From Mycobacterium ostraviense (GTDB lineage Bacteria > Actinomycetota > Actinomycetes > Mycobacteriales > Mycobacteriaceae), in NCBI RefSeq assembly GCF_002705925.1, contig NZ_NKRE01000001.1, positions 4,419,976 through 4,483,975 of the forward strand: DNA of 64,000 bases, read 5' to 3'. This document shows positions 57,380 through 64,000 of the stretch, piece after piece; position 1 is the first letter of the stretch, and every line of letters begins with the position of its first letter. A model generated the notes under the pieces. The model saw nothing but the letters and a program-made list of their open reading frames with translations, had not been told where the DNA came from and did no database searches. The position numbers were made by a program, and so were the translations under genes.

Positions 57380-58532
57380 TCCACAGCAACGGCCACCGCC
57401 GCACCTGGTCCATGAGGTGGCCCAGTCCGATCGCCGCGGCCAGCAGCAGCGGCAGGTACGGCAACCACAGCCGGACCCGGGACGTGACCTCCGCACCCGT
57501 CTCGCTCCTCTCGTCAGAAACGGCGGTCGGGGACTCCCTGACGCTGGCCAGCGCCGCCACCGCCACCAGGCCCAGGCCGGCCACTCGGGGCAGGTCGACC
57601 AGCTCGCCGGTGTGGTAGCTGCCGACCCCGGTCTGGAACACGATCACGATGTCGGCGCCGCCGATGACGGTGATCCCGCCGGCTAAGTGCCTGTTCGTAA
57701 ATATTCATGCGGCCTGCTGGACGGGCGCTGGTGGGCTGGCGCGGAGGCGTCCCCATCTGGGCTGGTGCGGCGTACCCGATGTCGCTTGTTGGAGTTTACG
57801 AGCTACCGCGAGCCCCGCCTCACGCCCTCACATGACACGCAATCGTTATCACATCGCTATCATCTGCCACTACAGTCACACCCGTTTACGAACAGGCTCT
57901 AACAGGCTCAGGCTGGGCCGCCCGCTGGGCAGCGTTCGCGACAACACCAGAATCGCGACCGTCATGACGACGACGTCGGCGAGCACATGGGTGAAAATCA
58001 CCGGCCGCGAGCTGCTCCCGTCGCGTACCACTTTGTTGAGGATGAATACCCACGCGGCCAGGAACAACGACGTCGCGACGATGACACCGTCGAGGATCAG
58101 CCGCCAAGGCACGCGACGAACGGAACCGGACAGCAGCACCAAGGACGCCGCGGCGCCAACGGGATACCACAGCAGGGCCATCTCAGCCGCCGTCAGGTGT
58201 GCGGCGTGATCGAGTTGCGGGCACCCGTCGGACAAAGCGCAGATGACCTCACCGACTGCCCACCCCGCCAGCGCCGTTGTCAGCGCCAGCCATCCCAAGC
58301 TGCGGCGCCCGGCCGCGCACCGGGCCGCATTGCCGGCACATGCCGCGGTGAAAAGCAACGACAACACCGGCACAAGCTGGTTGACCGGCCGAGCCGGGTA
58401 GGCGCCCGGCGCGCCCCCGATCGATATCGCGGCGGTCAGCGTCACCGCGGCGGCGTATCCGCCGCCGACGAGCCAATCAGCGCGCACCGGCCGTCCGAAG
58501 CGCCGCCGCGGAGTGGGCATGCCGCCTTTCAT
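57380..58532 (-). pseudogene. Broken cyclic-di-GMP gene, part 1: N-terminal membrane domain
   Basis: ATG 58532 starts MKGGMPTPRRRF and a multi-helix membrane sensor domain (WLVGGGYAAAVTLTAAISIG, LVPVLSLLFTAACAGNAARC and further). The frame reaches Leu211 in RPSLSLL, where a 213-bp element intervenes (stop at 57876). Removing the element and one TAA copy joins it in frame to AGGITVIGGADIVIVFQTGV at 57683 and on to LPYLPLLLAAAIGLGHLMDQ and RRWPLLWTS, where the IS3-type element begins at 57376. It was the first part of the diguanylate cyclase. The product today would be a 218-residue membrane fragment. Confidence 0.8.
57687..57899. mobile_element. 213-bp MITE-like element with TAA target duplication
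   Basis: Ends GTGCCTGTTCGTAAA (57687-57701) and TTTACGAACAGGCTC (57885-57899) are inverted repeats, 12 bp of them perfect. The element is flanked by TAA on both sides (57684-57686 and 57900-57902). Excision of 213+3 bp restores the host reading frame exactly (CTG AGC CTG TTA GCC GGC). It encodes nothing recognisable, so it is a non-autonomous element moved by an unknown transposase. Confidence 0.82.
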
Positions 58533-58632
58533 AGCCGCTCCAGTCGCTTCGCAACCCCATTGCCGGTGACAACTGGCAGCTTCACCGCGCGCTCTAGCGC
58601 AGGATAATCCGTTACGACCGGTCCGGGCTTGA

Positions 58633-59100
58633 CTACGCCCCGGAGCTTTGCGGGCCCGGGGTCAACGCGAAGATCGGGATGGGCCGCGGCGTCCGGCGCT
58701 GGTAACCGGCGTAGCGATTCGCGTTGTTCTTGTTGACGAGCTGCCACATCCGGGAGTAGTCCGCGTCGTCGGGGATGACCCGGCGTGCGGTCACCGCCAA
58801 TCGCCGTGGGCCTACGTTGATTTCGCACTGTGGGTGCTTGCGCAGGTTGTGGTACCAGCCGGGGTAGCGATCGGCGCCGCCGTTGGAGGCGACGATCAGA
58901 TACGAGTCGCCGTCGCGTGCGTAGGTCAGCGACGTGGTGCGCGGCTGGCCGGTCTTGGCGCCAACGCTGTGCAGCAGCAGGCTCGGTGGAACACCCGGGA
59001 TGCGGTGTCCGATGCGCCCATTGGTCTTCTGGTAGACGGTGTCGTGCAGTCGCAACAGCGGCGCGCCGACTAATCGTTCGAACAGCGTGAGATTGCTCAT
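58633..59100 (-). CDS. Deazaflavin (F420)-dependent nitroreductase-family protein (Rv1261c-like)
   Basis: 155 residues of the DDN/FDOR-B family. The split barrel shows PPSLLLHSVGAKTGQPRTTS and the characteristic YLIVASNGGADRYPGWYHNL and NVGPRRLAVTARRV. These proteins bind F420H2 and reduce quinones or nitroimidazoles; the natural substrate here is unknown. ATG 59100. It is on the same strand as the HIT gene, nine bases between them, so co-transcription is likely. Confidence 0.92.
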   Translation of the reverse strand: MSNLTLFERLVGAPLLRLHDTVYQKTNGRIGHRIPGVPPSLLLHSVGAKTGQPRTTSLTYARDGDSYLIVASNGGADRYPGWYHNLRKHPQCEINVGPRRLAVTARRVIPDDADYSRMWQLVNKNNANRYAGYQRRTPRPIPIFALTPGPQSSGA

Positions 59101-59109
59101 GGTCCAGTC

Positions 59110-59538
59110 TTACTGGCTCGCGTCGATCCGGGCCAACGCCTCGCGCAGGATTCGCCCGGTGGCCTCGCGGTCCGGGTCGCGGCGCAGCACCATCGCCTTG
59201 GCAAGCGCTAGCTTGTCGCCGTTACGGCGCGGTAGCACATGCAGGTGAATGTGGAACACCGTTTGGAAGGCGGCGCTGCCGTCGTTGATCGCGATGTTGG
59301 TCGCGTCGGCCAATTCCGTCGCGCGGGCGGCCTTGGCGATCCGCTGGCCGATCGTGACCATGTCGGCCAGCGTGTCCGGCGGGGTGTCGGTGATGTCCAC
59401 GGTGTGTCGTTTGGGCAGCACCAGGGTGTGGCCGCGGCTGAACGGGCGGATGTCGAGGATGGCCAGATAGCCGTCGTCTTCGTAGATCGGAATGGCCGGG
59501 GCTTCACCGGCGACTATCGCACAGAACACGCAGGGCAT
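59110..59538 (-). CDS. HIT-family nucleotide hydrolase (Rv1262c-like)
   Basis: 142 residues from ATG 59538 (MPCVFCAIVAGEAPA). The histidine triad appears as HIHLHVLP, and CVFC at the start is the usual zinc pair of the HINT branch. It would hydrolyse nucleoside phosphoramidates or dinucleoside polyphosphates. GTG 59547 three codons earlier is possible. It is divergent from amiB2 with about 110 bp between starts. Confidence 0.92.
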   Translation of the reverse strand: MPCVFCAIVAGEAPAIPIYEDDGYLAILDIRPFSRGHTLVLPKRHTVDITDTPPDTLADMVTIGQRIAKAARATELADATNIAINDGSAAFQTVFHIHLHVLPRRNGDKLALAKAMVLRRDPDREATGRILREALARIDASQ

Positions 59539-59647
59539 AGGGCCCACGGTACTGCGGCGGGTGCCGACCCTTCCGCACGGACCACGTGGCCGGCGACGCT
59601 ACGGGGAGCATCTGGAACCGCCCGATCCAGCGGGATACGCTGCCGCA

Positions 59648-61036
59648 GTGGACCCTAGCGATCTGGCCTTCGCCGGCGCGACTGAGCAGGCGCAAATGCT
59701 GGCCGACGGTGAGATCACCGCACCGGAGCTTCTCGAGGTCTATCTGGAACGCATCGAGCAGCTGGACAGCCAGCTGCGTGCCTACCGCGTGGTGCGCTAC
59801 GACGGCGCGCGCGACGAGGCCGAGGTGGCCCAGCAACGCCTCGAGGCCGGCAAGCGACTGCCCCTCCTGGGGGTACCGATCGCGGTCAAAGACGACGTCG
59901 ACGTCGCCGGCGAGGTGACGACCTACGGCAGCGGCGCGCACGGTCCGGCCGTCACCGCCGACTCCGAAGTGGTCCGGCGGCTGCGCGCGGCCGGTGCCGT
60001 GATCATCGGCAAGACCAATGTGCCCGAGCTGATGATGATGCCCTTCACCGAGTCGCTGACGTTCGGGGCTACCCGCAACCCGTGGAACCCTGATCGCACT
60101 CCGGGCGGCAGCAGCGGCGGCAGCGCCGCCGCGGTCGCCGCCGGCTTGGCCGCGGTGGCACTCGGGTCCGATGGCGGCGGGTCGATTCGCATCCCGTCCA
60201 CCTGGTGTGGTCTGTTCGGGCTGAAACCGCAACGCGATCGGATCTCGTTGGAGCCGCACGACGACGCATGGCAGGGATTGAGCGTCAACGGCCCGATCAC
60301 GCGTACGGTGCGCGACGCCGCGCTGCTGCTCGACGTGACGACCGCGGTGCCCGGCCCCGAAGGCGAATTCGTCGAGGCTACCGCGCGCGAGCCGGGACGA
60401 CTGCGAATCGCCTTGAGCACCAAGGTCCCCACCCCTCTTCCGGTCCGGGTCGGCAAGGCGCAACTGGCAGCGGTCGACCAGGCGGGGGCATTGCTGCGCG
60501 ATCTCGGCCACGACGTGATCATTCGCGACCCCGAGTATCCGGCCGCGCTGTACGCCAACTACCTGCCCCGCTATCTGCGCGGTATCAGCGACGACGCCGA
60601 CGCGCAGGCTCACCCGGAACGTCTGGAAGCACGCACCCGGGCCATCGCGCGGATGGGTTCGTTCTTCTCCGACCGCCGGATGGCGGCGCTGCGCGCCGCG
60701 GAGGCCGCGTTGAGCAGCCGGATCCAGTCGATCTTCGACGACGTCGACGTCGTCGTCACCCCGGGTACGGCGGCCGGCCCGTCAAAGATCGGCGCCTATC
60801 AGCGCCGGGGCGCGGTGTCGACGCTGCTGCTGGTGGCTCAACGGGTGCCCTACCAACAGGTCTGGAATCTGACCGGCCAGCCCGCCGCCGTGGTGCCCTG
60901 GGACTTCGACGGCGACGGCATGCCGATGTCGGTGCAACTCGTCGGCCGGCCCTATGACGAGGCGACCCTGCTGTCGTTGTCAGCGCAGATCGAAGCCGCC
61001 CGGCCGTGGGCACACCGGCGACCGCCGGTGTCGTAA
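59648..61036 (+). CDS. amiB2: Amidase AmiB2
   Basis: 462-residue amidase-signature enzyme, the same length as M. tuberculosis AmiB2. The Ser-cisSer-Lys triad region is visible: the Lys in LLGVPIAVKDDVDVAG, TPGGSSGGSAAAVAAG, and the nucleophile block LGSDGGGSIRIPSTWCG. It hydrolyses carboxamides; the natural substrate is unknown. GTG 59648 (VDPSDLAFAGA) is used; the frame is open upstream without conservation. The cyclase gene starts 20 bases after its stop, probably on the same transcript. Confidence 0.93.
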   Translation: MDPSDLAFAGATEQAQMLADGEITAPELLEVYLERIEQLDSQLRAYRVVRYDGARDEAEVAQQRLEAGKRLPLLGVPIAVKDDVDVAGEVTTYGSGAHGPAVTADSEVVRRLRAAGAVIIGKTNVPELMMMPFTESLTFGATRNPWNPDRTPGGSSGGSAAAVAAGLAAVALGSDGGGSIRIPSTWCGLFGLKPQRDRISLEPHDDAWQGLSVNGPITRTVRDAALLLDVTTAVPGPEGEFVEATAREPGRLRIALSTKVPTPLPVRVGKAQLAAVDQAGALLRDLGHDVIIRDPEYPAALYANYLPRYLRGISDDADAQAHPERLEARTRAIARMGSFFSDRRMAALRAAEAALSSRIQSIFDDVDVVVTPGTAAGPSKIGAYQRRGAVSTLLLVAQRVPYQQVWNLTGQPAAVVPWDFDGDGMPMSVQLVGRPYDEATLLSLSAQIEAARPWAHRRPPVS

Positions 61037-61056
61037 CAGCGACACTGGAGGCCACC

Positions 61057-62199
61057 GTGGACCACGTGCCCGAGCCGGTCGACCGCGATATCGCCGATCT
61101 GCTCGACGGGCTCGACGGCACGGCACGCGCCGAGCGCGCGGAGCTGATCGAGTGGTTGCTCGAACAGGGCATCACCGCCGACGAGATCCGGTTGGCCAAC
61201 CCGCCGCTGCTGCTGGCCACCCGGCGGCTGATCGGCGACGACGGCACCTACGTATCCGCCCGCGAGATCAGCGAGACCTACGGCATTGACCTCACCTTGC
61301 TGCAGCGGGTGCAGCGCGCCATCGGTTTGGCCAGAGTCGACGATCCGGACGCGGCGGTACATATGCGAGCCGACGGTGAAGCCGCCGCAACCGCGCAGCG
61401 GTTCGTGGAGCTGGGGCTCAATACCGATCAAATCGTCATGGTGGTGCGTGTTCTCGCCGAGGGCCTGTCACACGCCGCAGAGGTCATGCGCTATACCGCG
61501 CTGTCGGCGATTATGCGTCCGGGGGTCAGCGAGGTGCAGATCGCCCAGGCGTCGCAGGCGCTGGTGGGCCGGATGGTGCCGCTGCTCGGCCCGATGATCC
61601 AGGACATGCTGTTCATGCAGTTGCGGCACATGATGGAAACCGAGGCCGTCAATGCGGGTGAGCGAGCTGCCGGCAAGCCGTTGCCGGGCGCGCGCCAGGT
61701 CACCGTCGCCTTCGCCGACCTCGTCGGCTTCACCAAGCTCGGTGAGGTGGTGTCGGCCGAAGAGTTGGGGCTACTTGCCGGCCGGCTGGCGGAGCTGGCG
61801 CGTGACCTGACCGCTCCGCCGGTGCGGTTCATCAAGACGATCGGTGACGCGGTGATGTTCGTCTGCTCGGATCCGGTGCCGCTGCTGGACACGGTCCTGA
61901 AGTTGGTCGAGGTCGTCGACACCGATGCGGCGTTTCCCCGGCTGCGCGCCGGAGTTGCGTCCGGCATGGCGGTGAGCCGGGCCGGTGACTGGTTCGGCAG
62001 TCCGGTGAATGCGGCCAGCCGGGTCACCGGGCTGGCGCGGCCAGGCACGGTGCTGGTCGCCGATTCCGTCTGGGAGTCGGTGGGTGACGGCGCCGGGTTC
62101 GAGTGGTCATTCGCCGGCACCCGTCGTCTCAAGGGCATCAAGAATGAAGCCAAGTTGTTCCGGGTGCGGCGAGGCGACGACGACAGCCGGCGGCCCTGA
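61057..62199 (+). CDS. Class III adenylyl cyclase with pH-sensing N-domain (Rv1264-like)
   Basis: 380 residues. The N-terminal 200 are helical and inhibitory (LIEWLLEQGITADEIRLANP, AVNAGERAAGKPLPGARQ at the hinge). The catalytic domain has both metal aspartates (VAFADLVGFTKLGEV and IGDAVMF), the lysine in FIKTIGDAV and the transition-state motif GSPVNAASRVTG. The M. tuberculosis enzyme makes cAMP and is activated at acid pH through the N-domain. GTG 61057 has GGAGG five bases upstream, the best start; GTG 61006 inside amiB2 is less likely. Confidence 0.93.
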   Translation: MDHVPEPVDRDIADLLDGLDGTARAERAELIEWLLEQGITADEIRLANPPLLLATRRLIGDDGTYVSAREISETYGIDLTLLQRVQRAIGLARVDDPDAAVHMRADGEAAATAQRFVELGLNTDQIVMVVRVLAEGLSHAAEVMRYTALSAIMRPGVSEVQIAQASQALVGRMVPLLGPMIQDMLFMQLRHMMETEAVNAGERAAGKPLPGARQVTVAFADLVGFTKLGEVVSAEELGLLAGRLAELARDLTAPPVRFIKTIGDAVMFVCSDPVPLLDTVLKLVEVVDTDAAFPRLRAGVASGMAVSRAGDWFGSPVNAASRVTGLARPGTVLVADSVWESVGDGAGFEWSFAGTRRLKGIKNEAKLFRVRRGDDDSRRP

Positions 62200-62475
62200 T
62201 TGGGCAGGCCGATCCGGAGGGCAAATCCACCGCGGATATGGGCAGGCCCGGAGCGACTCTCGGGGGCGTCTGGCTCCGTCTTATGCGGATCCTGCGCTGC
62301 CGGATCTCACCCCGTCTTCCGGCACTTGAGTTCGGTCGCTTCCGGGCCTGCTTCGCTACCAAAAATACAACTGGGCATTACCCGATAGCAATGGCCTTCC
62401 GGCCCGCCCACGGCTTGAGCAGCGTTCCGCGCGGCTTGGACGTTCACCGGAAGCGAACAGTATTCCATAATTGGT

Positions 62476-62488
62476 ATTACGGTGTAAT
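62476..62488. promoter_or_regulatory. Small palindrome in AT-rich leader of the Rv1265-like gene
   Basis: ATTAC-GGT-GTAAT lies seven bases before ATG 62495 within an AT-rich stretch that also contains TTCCATAATTGG. It could be a -10 region with an overlapping operator. The remainder of the 62200-62475 gap shows no gene. Confidence 0.35.
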
Positions 62489-62494
62489 CATGTA

Positions 62495-63082
62495 ATGATG
62501 AAAGCACACTCTATGCACGGGCACCGTTACGGGCGCCCCGGGGGCTGGCAGCAGGCCCAGCAACCCGACGCCAGCGATGCGCCCGAATGGTTCGCCGGAC
62601 GTCTCCCCGACGACTGGTTCGACGGCGATCCCACGGTCATCGTGGACCGCGAGGAGATCACGGTGATCGGCAAGCTGACCGCACCGCAGGATTCCGGGCA
62701 GGAGCAGAGTCCGGCACGCGGGAAAGGACGAGCCTCGCGGTTCCGGGAGGAAACTCGTTCCGAGCGGATGCGGATCGCCGACGAGGCACAGGATCGCTAC
62801 GGACGCAAGGTGTCCTGGGGCGTGGACGTCGTCTCCGACACCGGCACCGAGCGGATCCTGTTCACCCACATCGCGGTTCCGGTGATGACACGCCTGAGGC
62901 AACCCGAGCGCCAGGTGCTGGACACCTTGGTCGACGCCGGTGTCGCGCGGTCACGCGCCGACGCCCTCGCGTGGTCGGTCAGGCTGGTCGGTGAGCACAC
63001 CGAGGAATGGCTGGCCAAGTTGCGCACCGCCATGGCTGCGGTGGACGACCTTCGCGCCCAGGGACCCGATCTGGGGAATTAG
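62495..63082 (+). CDS. Rv1265-like conserved protein
   Basis: 195 residues from ATG 62495 (MMKAHSMHGHRYG); ATG 62498 and 62513 are alternatives. The core (WFAGRLPDDWFDGDPTVIVD, then REETRSERMRIADEAQDRYG, ending LDTLVDAGVARSRADALAWS) is very close to M. tuberculosis Rv1265. That protein is cAMP-induced and has been described as a DNA-binding regulator (recalled). Lying just after the adenylyl cyclase, it could respond to cAMP made next door. There is no membrane helix. The N-terminus is Gln/Gly-rich. Confidence 0.87.
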   Translation: MMKAHSMHGHRYGRPGGWQQAQQPDASDAPEWFAGRLPDDWFDGDPTVIVDREEITVIGKLTAPQDSGQEQSPARGKGRASRFREETRSERMRIADEAQDRYGRKVSWGVDVVSDTGTERILFTHIAVPVMTRLRQPERQVLDTLVDAGVARSRADALAWSVRLVGEHTEEWLAKLRTAMAAVDDLRAQGPDLGN

Positions 63083-63108
63083 CCCAGGATTAGCCCAGGA
63101 TTAGCCCC

Positions 63109-63983
63109 CTATTTGGCTTCCTTGTTGACCTTGGCGATGATCTGGTCGGCGATCTGGCCACCCTGGTCGGTGATCTGGTAACCGCAGGCGTTGACGTCGA
63201 CGATCACGTTGTTCGCCACGCTCATCGCGCGCTGGCACTCCCAGCCGTCAGCGCCCTCCTGGGTGTCGATGACCGTGATCTTCGGCGGGCTGCCGACCAC
63301 GTCGGCGAACGTCCACCGGTAGGTCTTGCCCTTGTTGGTGACGGTCACGGTCTTGCCCGCGCAGTTTTTCCATTTGCCCGCCGCAGACTGCAGAAACGAG
63401 CGAGCTTTGTCGGCGGACGGAAAGGCCACCACGGCCTGGTTGACCCAGTGGTCGTAGTTGTCGCCGGGTTCCGACGACACCAGACCGCTGATTCCAGTGT
63501 AGCCCGTGCCGGCGTAGACCGGATCTTGGCTGGTATACAGGGCCGCCTGGCAGTCGGGCAGGGACAGCGTCACCGGGGACGAGTCCATCGACGTGATGGG
63601 TTTGCCCGGTTGGATGTTCGATGCGCCCATTACGGAGTTGATTTCTGACGGGCTCAGCAACAGCGCGCTGAGCCGGTCCTCCGCGATCGGTTTCGGCGGC
63701 GGCGCTGGCTTGGGTCGGGTGACCAGCCAGATGCCTACTCCTCCGACGACGAGGACGAGCACGATAGCGACGGCGGCCACGATCGGCCACGGGTTGCGGT
63801 TCCGTGATACCGACGGCTGCTGCCCCTGGTTCCAGGCCGGTGGGCCGAGGGGTTGCCCCGGAGGCGGTGTGCCCGGTGGCGTACCGCCCCAGCCGCCACC
63901 TTGGTAGAACGCCGGGGTGGCGGTCGGCTGGCTGGCCGGCATCGGGCCGCTCGTCGGAGCCCACGAGGGGGCCGCTGGGGGAG
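63109..63983 (-). CDS. pknH: 3' part of Ser/Thr kinase PknH: transmembrane helix and sensor domain (partial)
   Basis: At least 291 codons, open to the right where adapter sequence begins. In order: a Pro/Gly/Gln-rich juxtamembrane linker (PTSGPMPASQPT, PPGQPLGPPAW), one membrane helix (WPIVAAVAIVLVLVVGGVGI), and an extracellular PknH-type sensor domain with four cysteines (LPDCQAAL, KNCAGKT, WECQRAM, NACGYQI) that would form two disulfides. The kinase domain lies beyond the window. In M. tuberculosis PknH phosphorylates EmbR and affects arabinan synthesis. ATG 63942 is internal, not the true start. The gene order (Rv1265 then pknH) supports the call. Confidence 0.88.
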
Positions 63984-64000
63984 CTGTCTCTTATACACAT
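63984..64000. other. Tn5/Nextera adapter sequence (artefact)
   Basis: The last 17 bases, CTGTCTCTTATACACAT, are the Tn5 mosaic-end sequence used in transposase-based sequencing libraries. They replace the true pknH sequence. Frames starting in them give the telltale N-termini MCIRDS and MYKRQ. Confidence 0.95.

Noticed and set aside
57192..57686. 164-codon plus-strand frame from the OrfA-like GTG
   Set aside because: Only the first eight codons are OrfA-like; the rest is out of frame through the deletion junction and antisense to the membrane domain.
63248..64000. 250-codon open frame starting MCIRDS
   Set aside because: Its start lies in the adapter sequence and its frame is a shadow of pknH.

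Overview
The window is GC-rich actinobacterial DNA. Gene order, protein sequences and PE_PGRS genes mark it as a slow-growing Mycobacterium outside the M. tuberculosis complex. The backbone follows, in order, the M. tuberculosis segment from Rv1217c to the 3' end of pknH (Rv1266c). Comparisons with M. tuberculosis are from memory, not from a search. Several M. tuberculosis genes are absent (Rv1225c-Rv1228, vapBC33, PE_PGRS23, relBE), and several loci are inserted. The last 17 bases are a Tn5/Nextera transposon end, so the right edge is a library artefact that truncates pknH.

Layout. 1-3.2 kb: ABC exporter with its TetR regulator and two tandem operators. 3.3-3.9 kb: gene debris (PGRS tail, LuxR tail) and a long inverted repeat. 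3.9-8.3 kb: O-methyltransferase, then the envelope-stress cluster sigE-rseA-htrA-tatB. 8.3-14.3 kb: mrp, a transglycosylase, DUF1003 and MgtE/CBS proteins, and two small membrane proteins. 14.3-18.6 kb: the trehalose importer lpqY-sugA-sugB-sugC. 18.8-24.2 kb: corA, mdh, a malic enzyme, lpqZ and an SDR. 24.3-28 kb: kgd. 28.2-33.2 kb: a membrane protein, an MFS exporter, and a secreted GH18 chitinase-like enzyme with two CBM2 modules. 33.2-39.5 kb: RecB-like nuclease/helicase, lprE, a degraded IS1380-type transposase, and a DUF4190-like protein. 39.9-43.6 kb: deaD-type helicase, acyltransferase, and a siderophore-interacting reductase behind a strong IdeR box. 43.6-46 kb: PE_PGRS gene and a decayed PE_PGRS copy. 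46-53.5 kb: TetR-cyp130, FAD-linked oxidase, SHOCT protein, Tap-like MFS, udgB, FAD monooxygenase. 53.8-58.5 kb: a lone HicB-like gene and a ruined cyclic-di-GMP gene. 58.6-64 kb: DDN-like reductase, HIT protein, amiB2, a class III adenylyl cyclase, an Rv1265-like protein and the 3' end of pknH.

The most unusual locus is the cyclic-di-GMP gene. As reconstructed it encoded membrane domain-GGDEF-membrane domain-degenerate GGDEF-EAL in one chain. It is now broken by a 213-bp MITE-like element with a TAA target duplication, an internally deleted IS3-family element with about 21-bp terminal repeats, and a frameshift at a run of four G/C. Other points of interest are the double-CBM2 chitinase, the IdeR-box reductase, the mdh/malic enzyme/lpqZ cluster, and families of intergenic inverted-repeat arrays beside gene ends.
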